Origin: Ktedonobacter robiniae
Lineage (GTDB): Bacteria; Chloroflexota; Ktedonobacteria; Ktedonobacterales; Ktedonobacteraceae
DNA: 64,000 nt
Assembly: GCF_016587375.1 (NCBI RefSeq)
Contig: NZ_BNJG01000005.1
Coordinates: forward strand, 243,008-307,007
Reading direction: 5' to 3'
The stretch's first letter is position 1; every line of letters begins with the position of its first letter. Below the pieces are notes generated by a model. That model ran no database searches. It had not been told where the DNA came from and saw only the letters and a list, made by a program, of their open reading frames with translations. Positions 34,592 through 44,102 of the stretch are shown in pieces. The position numbers and the translations under genes are program-made.

Positions 34592-37500
34592 ATGGGAACA
34601 CGTGAAAGGGAGATTGACCGCATTATGTTAAAGACAAGGCACATTACGCGTCTCACGCCAGAGTCTCATGAGACGCTCCTCACGATTCTCGAGACCCTTC
34701 CTGGGGCCTTGTTTGTGCTCGATGATGCCTCAATAATTCTCTACGCCAATGCAAGCGCACAGGCCTTGCTAGGCGCCACACCAGAGACACTGGTTGGAAA
34801 CAGCTTCTGGCGCTGCGCGCCACAGTTGGTGAGCACGGCGCTCTACCAGGCCATCCAGAAGACGAAACAGACCCGAGCTCTGACCGAGGTGCAGTATATG
34901 TCTTCCGTCACCCAGCGCTGGCTGCACGTGCATCTTTCTTCGACCAGTGGGGGACTCACCTTGCAGTTCCATGAGATGGGAGCACCAGCTGAGCGCCAGG
35001 AGATGGTTCACCAGCGCGAGTCCCTCTACATGGAGGTCCTGGAGAACGTGCATGCTGGGATCGTCTTTCTGACGCCCGAGGGGATCGTCTTGGACCTCAA
35101 TAAGGTTCCGTTAGACGATGCGCAGATCCGACGCGAAGAGGTGGTTGGCAAACCCCTGGTTGAAGGCCCCTGGTGGTCCTTTTCTCCTCCCAGTCAAGCG
35201 CAATTACGCGCAGCCATCAAACGCGCCAGCAGGGGCGAAACGGTGCGGTTCGAGACCCCCATTCACCCCAGAGAAGGCATGGAGTTTCACCTGGAGGTCG
35301 CGATCACCCCCCACAGGGATGCGGATCACCACGTCGAGTATCTCGTCATGGTTGGCATCGACATCACCGCGCGCAAGCGCGCCGAAGCGGAACTCCATAC
35401 CCTCATCGATGCCATCCCCCAGCAGGTCTGGACCATGCGATCGGACGGCTATATCGACTATTATAATCAACGCTGGCTCGACTATACCGGCTTGAGCACC
35501 GAACAAGCACAGGGTGATGGGTGGATCCAGTGCCTGCATCCCGATGATCAGCAACGTATCCAGGACGCATGGCAGACATCCAGGAAAACAGGCACCCTCT
35601 TTGAGACAGAACAGCGCCTGCGCCAGGGCACGAGCGGAGCCTATCACTGGTTTTTAGCCCGCGCCATGCCGATGCGTGATAAAACAGGCCAGATCATCAA
35701 GTGGTTTGGCACCTGCACCGACATCCATGACAAAAAACAGGTCGAAGATGAAATCCGCAACCTGATCGATGCTATTCCCCAGTTGGTCTGGACCGGGCGA
35801 CCCGACGGGTATGTCGATTTTTATAATCAACGCTGGCGCGACTATACCGGCCTGAGCACCGAGGAGGCTCAGGGGAAGGGATGGATGCAGTGTACCCATC
35901 CTGAGGACCGGCAACGCGTCCTGGAGACATGGCAGCGTGCCGTCCAGACTGGCAGGCCCTATGAAGCAGAACAGCGCCTGCGCCATGGCATAACCGGGGA
36001 GTATCGCTGGTTCCTGATGCAAGCCACACCCTACACCGATGCGCAGGGTACGATCCTCAAATATATTGGGACCTGCACCGATATTCATGACAAAAAGCGG
36101 GCCGAAGCAGAACTGCGTGCCCTGATCGATGCCATCCCCCAGTTGGTCTGGATGCTGGGCCCCGATGGCTCGAGTGAATACGGCAACCAACGCTGGTGCG
36201 ACTATACCGACATGACCTTGGAACAATACCAGGGGGACGGCTGGCTCCAGGCCATCCACCCCGACGATTCTCAGCACACGCTGACGCTCTGGCGTCATGC
36301 GCTTGAAACCGGTGAACCCTTCGAGATCGAATATCGTCTCAAGAATGGTAAAACGGGGGGCTATCGCTGGTTCTTAGCTCGTGCGCTCCCGGTACGCGAT
36401 GAAGCAGGCCAGATCATCAAGTGGTTTGGCACCTGCACCGATATTCATGAGAAAAAGCAGATCGAAGACGACATCCGTGTCCTGGTTGATGCCATCCCCC
36501 AATTGGTCTGGATCGTGCACCCCGATGGTTCTGCTGAATACGCAAACCCACGCTGGTGTGATTATACCGGCATGACCTTTGAACAATACCAGGGAGACGG
36601 CTGGCTCCAGGCCATTCACCCCGATGACCAGCAACGCGTCCTGGCGGAGTGGCAGAACGCCGTCCTGGCAGGCAAGCCCTATGAAGCGGAACTGCGCCTG
36701 CGCAATGGAACCACCGGAGACTATCGGTGGTTCCTTGCCAGAGGAGTGCCGTTCAAAGATGCGCAGGGCACGATCCTGAAATGGTTTGGCACCAACACTG
36801 ACATCGATGAGCAGAAACAGGCTGAACAGAGAATCAAAGCCAGCGAGGAGAACTGGCGGGTGCTGGCCGAAACAGTGCCGCAGATGGTGTGGACGACGCG
36901 CCCAAATGGCCAGCACGAGTATATAAACCAGCGCTGGTGTGACTACATGGGGGTTACGGTTGAGCACATGCAAAGCGACCGATGGGCCCCTCTTTCGTTC
37001 ATCCATCCCGATGATCGGGAAGGCACCCGAGCGCTCTGGCAGCATGCCCTGGAGACGGGAGGAATGTATGAGCACGAAGAGCGTTTCAGAAATAGCCAGA
37101 CCGGAGCCTACCGCTGGTTCTTAGCCCGCGCCATGCCGGTGCGTGATGAAGCAGGCCAGATTCTCAAATGGTTTGGCACCTGCACTGACATCGAGGAGCA
37201 GAAACAGGTGGAGCAGCAGCTCAAAGAAAGCCAGGAGAGCTTGCGCGTGTTGGCCGAAACGGTGCCACAACAGGTGTGGGTGAGACGACCCGACGGCCTG
37301 TACGAATACACGAACCAGCGCTGGCGTGACTACACCGGGTTGACGCTTGAGCACGTACAAAGCGACCGAAGGGTTCATCTCCAGTTTATCCATCCTGATG
37401 ATCAGGATGGCCACCGAGTGCACATGCAGCATGCCCTGGACACGGGCGCAATGTTTGAGTACGAACAGCGTCTCAGAAATGGCCAGGCTGGGGAGTATCG

Positions 37501-38653
37501 CTGGTTCTTAAGCCGCGCCATGCCGATGCGCGATGAAGCAGGCCAGATCATCAAATGGTTTGGCACCAACACTGACATTGAGGAGCAGAAGCGGACGGAG
37601 GAAGCCTTACGCCAGAGTCAGGAGCGCGCGAGCGTCCTGATGAACTCCAGCATTATCGGGATCAATATCATCGAAGGGGAGCAGATTGTGGACGCCAACG
37701 ACACCTTTCTGCGCATAACCGGCTATACCCGCGAAGACCTCCGCGCGGGGCGCATGAACTGGATGCACATGACGCCCCCAGACTACCTGGCTCGTACCTT
37801 AGAGGCCCATCAAGAACTTGCCACTCAGCAGTCTACGACGTATGAGAAAGAGTACGTTTGTAAAGATGGCAGTCACCTTCCGGTGCTCGTGTGCGGAGTC
37901 GTCTTCCAGCATCACCCACGCCAGGCGATCGCCTTTGTACTGGATAATTCTGCCCGCAAGGAATTGGAGCAGCGCAAAGATGACTTTATCAGCATGGCCA
38001 GTCATGAGCTCAGGAACCCACTTGCCGCCTTAAAGATGCAGATCCAGCTGGCGCAAAAACGACTGGAAAGGCAATCCCATCACGAGGCTGCCACAGCGCT
38101 TACCAGGGTAGAGGGGCCTGTCAAGCAACTGGAACGCCTGATTGAAGAGTTACTGGATGTCTCCAAGATCCAGGCAGGCAGGTTAGAGTACATCTGGGAG
38201 ACGGTCGATCTTGATGCGATGCTCCATGAGGTGGCAGAAACGATGCAGCAGCTCAGTACGACACATGCCATTGTGGTGCGTGGTGCGGCACCGCGCTCAC
38301 TCGTTGGAGACAAATACCGGCTCGGACAGGTCTTCACCAATCTGATCAGCAATGCCATCAAGTATTCTCCCGGTGCAGAGACGGTCGAGATGGACCTGAG
38401 TACTTCCGAAGAGACAGTCACGATCCGTGTGCTGGATCATGGCCTGGGCATCCCACGAGAGCAGCGCGACAAGATTTTTGAGCGCTTCTATCGGGCCGCA
38501 GGTCCCCGGCAGAGAGCGATCCCTGGTCTGGGCATGGGGCTCTACATTGTGGCCGAGATCGTCAAGGGCCATGGGGGAACCATCACGGTGGAGAGCTCCG
38601 TCGGCAAAGGATCGACCTTTACGGTCACCCTTCCCAAAAGGAGGGATGCTTGA
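34592..38653 (+). CDS. histidine kinase with nine PAS domains
   Basis: A 1353-residue cytoplasmic sensor kinase without obvious membrane segments. Nine PAS modules precede the kinase: two divergent ones (about 25-130 and 150-260), six near-identical PAS-PAC units each starting LIDAIPQ.VW or LAETVPQ.VW (about 267, 387, 507, 627, 753 and 883) and ending KWFGTCTDIHDKKQ-like, and a ninth near 1010. The HisKA dimerisation helix has FISMASHELRNPLAALKMQI with the phosphorylated His, and the HATPase domain shows N, G1 and G2 boxes (NLISNAIKYSP, VLDHGLGIP, GLGMGLYIVAEIVKGHGG). No receiver domain follows, so the partner regulator is elsewhere. The alternative start at the ATG in 34625 would lose only 11 residues. 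Confidence 0.92.
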   Translation: MGTREREIDRIMLKTRHITRLTPESHETLLTILETLPGALFVLDDASIILYANASAQALLGATPETLVGNSFWRCAPQLVSTALYQAIQKTKQTRALTEVQYMSSVTQRWLHVHLSSTSGGLTLQFHEMGAPAERQEMVHQRESLYMEVLENVHAGIVFLTPEGIVLDLNKVPLDDAQIRREEVVGKPLVEGPWWSFSPPSQAQLRAAIKRASRGETVRFETPIHPREGMEFHLEVAITPHRDADHHVEYLVMVGIDITARKRAEAELHTLIDAIPQQVWTMRSDGYIDYYNQRWLDYTGLSTEQAQGDGWIQCLHPDDQQRIQDAWQTSRKTGTLFETEQRLRQGTSGAYHWFLARAMPMRDKTGQIIKWFGTCTDIHDKKQVEDEIRNLIDAIPQLVWTGRPDGYVDFYNQRWRDYTGLSTEEAQGKGWMQCTHPEDRQRVLETWQRAVQTGRPYEAEQRLRHGITGEYRWFLMQATPYTDAQGTILKYIGTCTDIHDKKRAEAELRALIDAIPQLVWMLGPDGSSEYGNQRWCDYTDMTLEQYQGDGWLQAIHPDDSQHTLTLWRHALETGEPFEIEYRLKNGKTGGYRWFLARALPVRDEAGQIIKWFGTCTDIHEKKQIEDDIRVLVDAIPQLVWIVHPDGSAEYANPRWCDYTGMTFEQYQGDGWLQAIHPDDQQRVLAEWQNAVLAGKPYEAELRLRNGTTGDYRWFLARGVPFKDAQGTILKWFGTNTDIDEQKQAEQRIKASEENWRVLAETVPQMVWTTRPNGQHEYINQRWCDYMGVTVEHMQSDRWAPLSFIHPDDREGTRALWQHALETGGMYEHEERFRNSQTGAYRWFLARAMPVRDEAGQILKWFGTCTDIEEQKQVEQQLKESQESLRVLAETVPQQVWVRRPDGLYEYTNQRWRDYTGLTLEHVQSDRRVHLQFIHPDDQDGHRVHMQHALDTGAMFEYEQRLRNGQAGEYRWFLSRAMPMRDEAGQIIKWFGTNTDIEEQKRTEEALRQSQERASVLMNSSIIGINIIEGEQIVDANDTFLRITGYTREDLRAGRMNWMHMTPPDYLARTLEAHQELATQQSTTYEKEYVCKDGSHLPVLVCGVVFQHHPRQAIAFVLDNSARKELEQRKDDFISMASHELRNPLAALKMQIQLAQKRLERQSHHEAATALTRVEGPVKQLERLIEELLDVSKIQAGRLEYIWETVDLDAMLHEVAETMQQLSTTHAIVVRGAAPRSLVGDKYRLGQVFTNLISNAIKYSPGAETVEMDLSTSEETVTIRVLDHGLGIPREQRDKIFERFYRAAGPRQRAIPGLGMGLYIVAEIVKGHGGTITVESSVGKGSTFTVTLPKRRDA

Positions 38654-38687
38654 CCGTGGAAAGCACGCGACGCACGTTATGAGTCAA

Positions 38688-38766
38688 CGCCCTGAAAAGT
38701 GAGCAGCTTTTGCCTTGGCAAGCGAGCACTTGCCCCAAAGAGCGAGCAGCTCAACCATTGTCACCT
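38688..38766 (+). repeat. internal iteron array like the E4 left end
   Basis: GCCCTGAAAAGTGAGCAGC, GCGAGCACTTGCCCC and GCGAGCAGCTCAACCATTG repeat the order and orientation of the E4 left end at 34008-34205, but the TGGTAAAT tip is missing. It begins 35 bp after the kinase stop and ends at the IS4 copy. It may be the buried end of a second cassette, so E4 could be a fusion of two elements. Confidence 0.55.
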
Positions 38767-38773
38767 GGAAACA

Positions 38774-40260
38774 GGGGATTTTTACATAACCCCCCATACG
38801 CACCAACTTAAGGACTCAAAGCCCAGTTGGTCGATCTCCGCTGGAGGAGTTGGGCGGAATTGGGATGCTTTTTGCGCTTGTTCATTTGGCACCCTAAACG
38901 CATGCGACGTTGGATGGCTTGTAGGGCAGAGAGAAACGAGCGCTCCCCTGCAAAAGCTTCCAGCAGCGAACTGGCGGTATCGCGGACCACCTGTGCCAGT
39001 TTGCGGCATTCTGCGCTGCTCATCTTGCCAGGCGAACAGGAGAATGAGCCAGTGTTGCAGGAGCAGTCCAATGAGCTTGGCATACAGTTCACAGAGCACG
39101 CGCCAGGGATTCGTGGTGCGCCATTCATCAATCCGCCCGTATTGCTTCCATAACTTGTAAAGCATTTCCATTTGCCATCGTTCCCGCACCAGGACGAGAG
39201 CCTCCTGCAAGTTCAGAAGATTCGCAGGGACATCGGTGAGCAAGATGGTCCAGTCGGCCAGTTTCCAGGCTTGCTCCCGCACGGGTTGAGCGCGTCGCTT
39301 GGCATCAGCCTCCAAGTTGGCGCGTCGTCGCGAAGCTCCGTCTTGGGGAACTCGCAAGATGAGCAGACGCATCAGATGCCGATGCTCTTTGCCCACACGA
39401 ACCCAGCGTTCGTGGGTCTGTCCGACCTGCTGTGGGAGCAGCGCATCCAGTTCCAGCGGTTTGCCTTCCGGCGTCCAGTAGTTGGTTCTGGCCTGGGCAC
39501 GAGTGAGCGTGTAACTGCCAGCCGCTCGTCGAGCAGCAATCGCTCCCCAATCCAGATACCCCAGATCGGCGATATACAGACTTCCCACCGGCAAGCCATC
39601 ATCTTTGAACGGACTGGATCGATCAATGATCCGTCCGTGCGTGAGCCTTGGGCCTTGCACCTGTCCCCGTTTGAGTTCCCAACGAACATGCAATTTCACC
39701 GCAGCTTGCCCCTTTCCAGGAGATCCCCCGCATCCCTGCCACTGCTCTGCCAATTCCTCTGGGAGGGCGATACTGCTACTATCCTCCAGCACGACTGACT
39801 GAAAGCGACACAGGAGCTCCAACGGGACATCCTGGCTGGCTTCAACGACCACACTGGCCATCTCCTCAAACACCGCATGCAAGAAGTGGGCACAGGGCTC
39901 CGTGAAGCGTTTGTGCAGCGCGGTATCTGTCACTTCCACCTTGCGGATGGTCGCCATGGATGCGAGCCGCTCCAGACTGGCATCCGGATGGCTCAGCCAG
40001 CCAAAAACCAGCGTTTGCAGCAGGTCGGCTCCACTGAATTTTCTCTGCCGTTCAATACAGCCCGTTTCGCGGGCCAGGACATTCGCTCGTTCTTCCAGGA
40101 TGTGCTTCAAAGACTGCTCGACGTGTGCTACATTTGCCATGTCTGTGCTCCCTCTGCTCTCGATATCAGGTTTCTCTTTCTGACATCATCGCAGATGGAG
40201 CCTCTTTTTGCCTCTGCCTTGCTTAAGTTGGTGCGTATGGGGATTTTTACATAACCCCCC
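38774..40260 (-). mobile_element. IS4-family element, copy 1 (altered right tip)
   Basis: Same 1487-bp length and sequence as the element at 45644-47130, in opposite orientation. The left tip is GGGGATTTTTACATAACCCC; at the right tip the last 22 bp read in the inverted sense and run into an 80-bp palindrome (40239-40318). With copy 2 it brackets 40319-45643 as an inverted composite unit. It is inserted in a TPR-encoding gene. Confidence 0.8.
38782..40140 (-). CDS. IS4-family transposase, copy 1
   Basis: A 452-codon frame identical to that of copy 2. The N-terminal zone (FSGADLLQTLVFGWLSHPDA, TDTALHKRFTEPCAHFLHAV) and the DDE core (VLEDSSSIALPEELA, DDGLPVGSLYIADLGYLDW, REQAWKLADWTILLTDVPAN, LVRERWQMEMLYKLWKQYGR with the YREK-like motif) are IS4-type. 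After AWQDEQRR the frame leaves the expected track: the normal continuation (CRKLAQVVRDTASSLLEAFA and MNKRKKHPNSAQLL) lies in the next frame. So the last ~60 residues are frameshifted in both copies. Confidence 0.85.
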   Translation of the reverse strand: MANVAHVEQSLKHILEERANVLARETGCIERQRKFSGADLLQTLVFGWLSHPDASLERLASMATIRKVEVTDTALHKRFTEPCAHFLHAVFEEMASVVVEASQDVPLELLCRFQSVVLEDSSSIALPEELAEQWQGCGGSPGKGQAAVKLHVRWELKRGQVQGPRLTHGRIIDRSSPFKDDGLPVGSLYIADLGYLDWGAIAARRAAGSYTLTRAQARTNYWTPEGKPLELDALLPQQVGQTHERWVRVGKEHRHLMRLLILRVPQDGASRRRANLEADAKRRAQPVREQAWKLADWTILLTDVPANLLNLQEALVLVRERWQMEMLYKLWKQYGRIDEWRTTNPWRVLCELYAKLIGLLLQHWLILLFAWQDEQRRMPQTGTGGPRYRQFAAGSFCRGALVSLCPTSHPTSHAFRVPNEQAQKASQFRPTPPAEIDQLGFESLSWCVWGVM

Positions 40261-40318
40261 GAAACGGTGCACTCGGCTTTGACCAGACACCGTTTCGGGG
40301 GGTTATGTAAAAATCCCC
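40239..40318. repeat. 80-bp palindrome built on the IS4 tip
   Basis: Two 31-bp arms (GGGGATTTTTACATAACCCC, then CCGAAACGGTG, and the complement) enclose an 18-bp loop. The outer 22 bp of each arm equal the terminal repeat of the IS4 elements. It could be a miniature relative of the IS or a rearranged IS end. Confidence 0.7.
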
Positions 40319-40503
40319 ATGTTCTGCGCATTCGAGAGCAGCAATTGGGAGACCACCATCCAGAGGTAGCGAACGCCCTCCACAATCTGGCCATCCTCTA
40401 CTTTGATCAAGGTAAATTGATGGAGGCCCAGCCCTTCCACCAGCGCGCGCTCTCCATCCGAGAACAATACCTGGAATCAGAGCCCCCTCAAACAGCACCC
40501 TGA
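40319..40503 (+). pseudogene. TPR-repeat protein fragment
   Basis: It reads HVLRIREQQLGDHHPEVANA, LHNLAILYFDQGKLMEAQPF and HQRALSIREQYLESEPPQ with a stop: one and a half kinesin-light-chain-type TPR repeats, common at the C-terminus of NB-ARC/TPR signalling proteins. The 5' part was removed at the IS4 boundary. Confidence 0.7.
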
Positions 40504-40591
40504 CGGATTTGAGCGAATAAAGACAATCACCGCTCGCTTTTCGCAAAAGAGCGGAAGAGAGCAACCACCTCACTCGTCGCCCTGACCTCCT

Positions 40592-41392
40592 TCACACCAC
40601 GTCGCGCCTGAGAAACAGCAGGAGACTGAGTAGCACAAAGCCCATGCTATAGGCAATGAGAACGAGGACAGATTGTGGTACTCCTATCGCTGCTGCAACG
40701 CCCGGTGCGGCCAGCACACCCGCATTCGATCCCGGTAGCACCCTGGCGAGCTCAGCCAGAGGCCCCGACGTGCCAGCCGTATTCCTGAAGAACAGCTCGA
40801 GCAACAAGTAGAACAATCCCAGCCCAACTGCGAGCGTAGACCCGCGCAAGAGCGTCGCCAACATGGCTCCCAACAGCGCCCACATGATCATGATGACCCA
40901 GGCCGCGCCTATTCCTTGCATGAAGTCTTCTGCCGAGGGCCACCTGACCGATGAGTGGGTGAGTGTCGCCACGATGAAACTGCTCACGGCTCCACTTCCG
41001 AACACGACCAGCACAAATGCGAGCTGCATCACAGCAAGCGCAAACAGTTTCCCGGACAGCATGCTCAGTCGGTTCGATCGCTGCATCAGCAGTGTCTTGA
41101 ACGTTCCCCATCCATACTCGCTCCCCATCATAAGCGCCCCAAAGATCAACGCAATCGTTCCCCCGAAGATGGGGAAGCCCGCAATAACTTCCGATATCAG
41201 GTTCGCCGGGAGCATACCCGTGAGCAGTGCCTGGCGGTCTGTGGCGGAAACATTGCTTGCAGGAGTTACATATTTGATGTATGGATTGACGTAGACGAAG
41301 GCGATCGCAGCCAGAGCCCAGGCGACCACCAGAACCCAGGTCGCTGGACGCCTGATCCCTTTGTCCATCTCCGCAATGAAACTCTTGATCAT
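40592..41392 (-). CDS. ABC-2 type transporter permease
   Basis: A 266-residue membrane protein with six hydrophobic segments (about 18-38, 64-90, 113-142, 155-180, 182-205 and 235-258), typical of ABC-2/BcrB-like permeases. An amphipathic N-terminus (MIKSFIAEMDKGIRRPATWV) leads into the first helix, and FGALMMGSEYGWGTFKTLLM is the characteristic cytosolic stretch after the second helix. Its start overlaps the ATPase stop by four bases, so the pair is translationally coupled. The exporter probably handles a peptide antibiotic or lipid; substrate unknown. Confidence 0.85.
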   Translation of the reverse strand: MIKSFIAEMDKGIRRPATWVLVVAWALAAIAFVYVNPYIKYVTPASNVSATDRQALLTGMLPANLISEVIAGFPIFGGTIALIFGALMMGSEYGWGTFKTLLMQRSNRLSMLSGKLFALAVMQLAFVLVVFGSGAVSSFIVATLTHSSVRWPSAEDFMQGIGAAWVIMIMWALLGAMLATLLRGSTLAVGLGLFYLLLELFFRNTAGTSGPLAELARVLPGSNAGVLAAPGVAAAIGVPQSVLVLIAYSMGFVLLSLLLFLRRDVV

Positions 41393-42318
41393 TGTCTTGT
41401 TTCTCCTTTTCCTCCTACCTCTTGTTCCTCGCTGGTTAAGGTCATGAACGAGGCTTCCAGGGAGCGCTCGACCGGTCGCAATTCGCTGAGGGCCAGACCA
41501 GCCGTCACCAGCGTATGCGCAATGGCTGACGCCTGGGTAGGACTGATTGTCAACATCAGCGCGTCGTCCATCATCTGCACGTTCTCAACCCCATATGCCT
41601 GCTCGGCCAGCCGTCGGGCCTGATCAAGTGGAGCGGCGCGTACGAGCAACTGTGCCTGTCCTCGTAACTCGGCCACCGTCCCTTCGGCGATCAGCTTGCC
41701 ATGACTGATCACGCCTACCCGATCGCAGATCTGCTCTACTTCATTCAGCAGATGGCTGGAAAGCAGTACCGTTCGCTCATTCTGCTTCAACGTACAGATC
41801 AACTCGCGCATCTCCGCCATCCCCTGTGGGTCCAGACCATTCGTCGGCTCATCGAGGATCAAGAGTTCCGGGTCTTTGAGCAGGGCCGCCGCCACACCCA
41901 GGCGCTGCTTCATCCCTAGAGAGTATGTTTTAAACGGATCGCTCGCCTGTCGGGTCAATGCCACCTGACGAAGAACGGTATCAACTCGCGAGAGCGGAAC
42001 ACCGGCATAGTGGGCCAGGATGCGCAGGTTGCGCCACCCCGAAAGGTAGGGATAAAATGCGGGAGACTCGATCATTGCTCCCACGCTGGCCAGATCCCTG
42101 ATCCCCCTCAACGGTTGACCCATGATCTGACCTGTGCCAGCCGTTGGGCGCACGAGACCAAGCAGCATTCGCAGCGTGGTCGTCTTGCCTGCCCCGTTGG
42201 GACCAAGAAAACCATAGATCTCCCCTTTGCGGATGCGTAGGTTCAGGTCGTCCACTGAGAGCAGTTGCTTGCCGTAGCGTTTGCTGAGATGGGCGGTTGC
42301 TATCACGTTTGATTCCAT
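41389..42318 (-). CDS. ABC transporter ATP-binding protein (BcrA-like)
   Basis: The start MESNVIATAHLSKRYGKQLL is chosen for AAAGGAGC seven bases upstream. The 309-residue protein has Walker A GPNGAGKTTTLRMLLGL, signature YSLGMKQRLGVAAALL, Walker B LLILDEPTNGLDPQGMAEM and the H-loop SSHLLNEVEQICDRVGVI. The C-terminal accessory domain is of the bacitracin/DrrA-type drug-exporter class. It is the first gene of the exporter pair; a membrane protein on the same strand lies upstream (stop at 42385). Confidence 0.92.
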   Translation of the reverse strand: MESNVIATAHLSKRYGKQLLSVDDLNLRIRKGEIYGFLGPNGAGKTTTLRMLLGLVRPTAGTGQIMGQPLRGIRDLASVGAMIESPAFYPYLSGWRNLRILAHYAGVPLSRVDTVLRQVALTRQASDPFKTYSLGMKQRLGVAAALLKDPELLILDEPTNGLDPQGMAEMRELICTLKQNERTVLLSSHLLNEVEQICDRVGVISHGKLIAEGTVAELRGQAQLLVRAAPLDQARRLAEQAYGVENVQMMDDALMLTISPTQASAIAHTLVTAGLALSELRPVERSLEASFMTLTSEEQEVGGKGETRQ

Positions 42319-42384
42319 GAATGAAGCTCCTTTCCGTCTGCCGTCAGGCAAAGAGGCACCTGTCCTCCTCACCCGACCCTACCA

Positions 42385-43110
42385 TTACGTGCGGCTCACC
42401 GCTCGCGTTTTCGGCAGGATAAATCCCACAACAATGACCCAGGCAAACGAGGGAAACCTGGTGAGCGGAATGGTGAGGGGAAGACGCCCAAGGGTGGGAA
42501 AGAGCAAGTTGAGCCAGCTCAGTTCTCCGAGCAGAGCAATGACGAAGCCGGACCAGACGATCCATGCGGGCAGGAGTTTCATTCTGGCTCCGATCAGGCT
42601 GATACTGCCCACAAAGAGTCCCATCGGCACAGCGAAACCAGGACCCCCACTGCCATAGAGCAGATAATAAATCACCAGGGTTGTAGGAGAACTTTGCGTG
42701 ATCCCTGGCCAGGTGAGCGCCCACTCGCAGAGATGGGAGAGATTCTGATCAAAGGCTGTAATCAGGCCCGCAAAGAGCATAATGTCCACCCAGGCAGAAC
42801 GTGCACCCAGAAAACGAAAGCGACTGGCCATACTCGCGGCGAAAACGCCCAACACGAGAAGGGAACCAATAGAGAGGAAGGCGCTGATGCGAACCTGCTC
42901 TGGATACGTCTGAAAGTACGTCACAATGCTCGTGGCGCTTGCGTTCGGCGAGGGGAAGGATGGGTTTGTCGCAAAAGCGGTGACAAAAGAGAGACCAGCG
43001 AGGAAAAGGACGACATAAACGGTCGCGACTGCCCCGAGATGCGGACCAGAGTGGCGTTCACGCCGATCTATGGCTTCTGATGATACGTCGATCGTTGATT
43101 TCACGTTCAT
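42385..43110 (-). CDS. hypothetical multi-pass membrane protein
   Basis: A 241-residue protein with six or seven hydrophobic segments (for example AVATVYVVLFLAGLSFVTAF, ISAFLSIGSLLVLGVFAASM, WIVWSGFVIALLGELSWLNL, FAWVIVVGFILPKTRA). It resembles DUF4386-type proteins in layout, an uncertain assignment. It stands 66 bp before the ABC ATPase on the same strand and is divergent from the response regulator; the shared 43111-43415 gap should hold promoters for both sides. Confidence 0.6.
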   Translation of the reverse strand: MNVKSTIDVSSEAIDRRERHSGPHLGAVATVYVVLFLAGLSFVTAFATNPSFPSPNASATSIVTYFQTYPEQVRISAFLSIGSLLVLGVFAASMASRFRFLGARSAWVDIMLFAGLITAFDQNLSHLCEWALTWPGITQSSPTTLVIYYLLYGSGGPGFAVPMGLFVGSISLIGARMKLLPAWIVWSGFVIALLGELSWLNLLFPTLGRLPLTIPLTRFPSFAWVIVVGFILPKTRAVSRT

Positions 43111-43415
43111 ATAATACGTTTCTCCTTTGGAACTGTGGAATGAGAGGTGAAGCCGGATGTGGTGTTTTTCCCTCTAGAGAACAGATGGAACGCTTTGTCT
43201 GGTGTCGTGTTCCCATCACCTGCACATCCGAGCGATCAGGAATAGATTGATCTGTCCTGGTCGTGGCTGCATACCTCTCGATAGCCACAGTATAATCAGG
43301 TGAAATGACAACAGCGTGAACTTATCTCCCCTTTTTTGTCATCGATTTGTCATCTTGACATGCGATACTCGAAGGAGAGTCATCGTCGTTGAAAGAAAGC
43401 CGGGGAAACAGTGCT
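43111..43415. promoter_or_regulatory. divergent promoter region
   Basis: A 305-bp gap between the minus-strand transporter operon and the plus-strand two-component system. It contains TTGTCATCGATTTGTCATCTTGACATGCGATAC-like AT-rich sequence near 43335-43370, with TGTCAT repeated, a plausible operator for the neighbouring OmpR-type regulator. No firm -35/-10 assignment. Confidence 0.35.
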
Positions 43416-44099
43416 ATGCATATCCTTGTCATTGAAGATAATCATCGTCTCAATAATTCGCTGGCGTCCAGTCTCACTCATGAGGGCTATAGCGTCGATA
43501 GCGCGTATGATGGGCAGGAGGGACAGGATCTCGCGGAGATGACGCCCTATGATCTGATCATTCTGGATATCTTACTGCCCGTGAAAGATGGACTGGAGGT
43601 TTGCCGTGATCTGCGCCGTCGGCGGATTCATGCGCCGATCTTGCTGCTGACAGCGCGTGATAGCATCGATGACCGTGTCCAGGGCCTGGATTGCGGGGCC
43701 GATGACTACCTGGTGAAACCGTTTGCCAGGCGCGAACTGTCGGCGCGCCTGCGCGCTCTGCTACGTCGCCAGCAGCCCGCGAAACAGGGGCAATTGGCGC
43801 TGGGAAGTCTGGTGATGGACCCGAGCAGCCACACTGTTGAGCGAGACGGACAGCCAATTGAACTGACACCGAAAGAGTTTGCCTTGCTGGAATACTTCAT
43901 GTACTATCCCAATCAGGTGATCACACGCGAGATGATCGAGCAGCATATCTGGAACTACGACTTTGAGTGCGAATCGAATGTTATTGATGTGTACGTTCGT
44001 CGGCTGCGGCGAAAAATCGACGCTCCGTTTGCGGCGAGCTTGCTGATCACGGTGCGCGGCGTCGGCTATCGCTTGCAACTGCCGCCAGAGCAGGGGTGA
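43416..44099 (+). CDS. OmpR-family response regulator
   Basis: A 227-residue regulator starting MHILVIEDNHRLNNSLASSL. The receiver domain has the acidic pair ED near residue 8, the phosphorylation Asp in DLIILDILLPVKDGLEV, the switch Thr in ILLLTARD and the Lys in DDYLVKPFARREL. The OmpR winged helix follows (LTPKEFALLEYFMYYPNQVI, VIDVYVRRLRRKIDAPF, TVRGVGYRLQLPP). It sits three bases before the kinase gene, and the ABC exporter lies divergent, the usual layout of antibiotic-sensing resistance modules. Confidence 0.93.
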   Translation: MHILVIEDNHRLNNSLASSLTHEGYSVDSAYDGQEGQDLAEMTPYDLIILDILLPVKDGLEVCRDLRRRRIHAPILLLTARDSIDDRVQGLDCGADDYLVKPFARRELSARLRALLRRQQPAKQGQLALGSLVMDPSSHTVERDGQPIELTPKEFALLEYFMYYPNQVITREMIEQHIWNYDFECESNVIDVYVRRLRRKIDAPFAASLLITVRGVGYRLQLPPEQG

Positions 44100-44102
44100 A
44101 CC

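Noticed and set aside
39172..39798. Long frame antisense to the IS4 transposase (also 46106-46732)
   Set aside because: Shadow of the transposase; present in both copies only because the element is duplicated.
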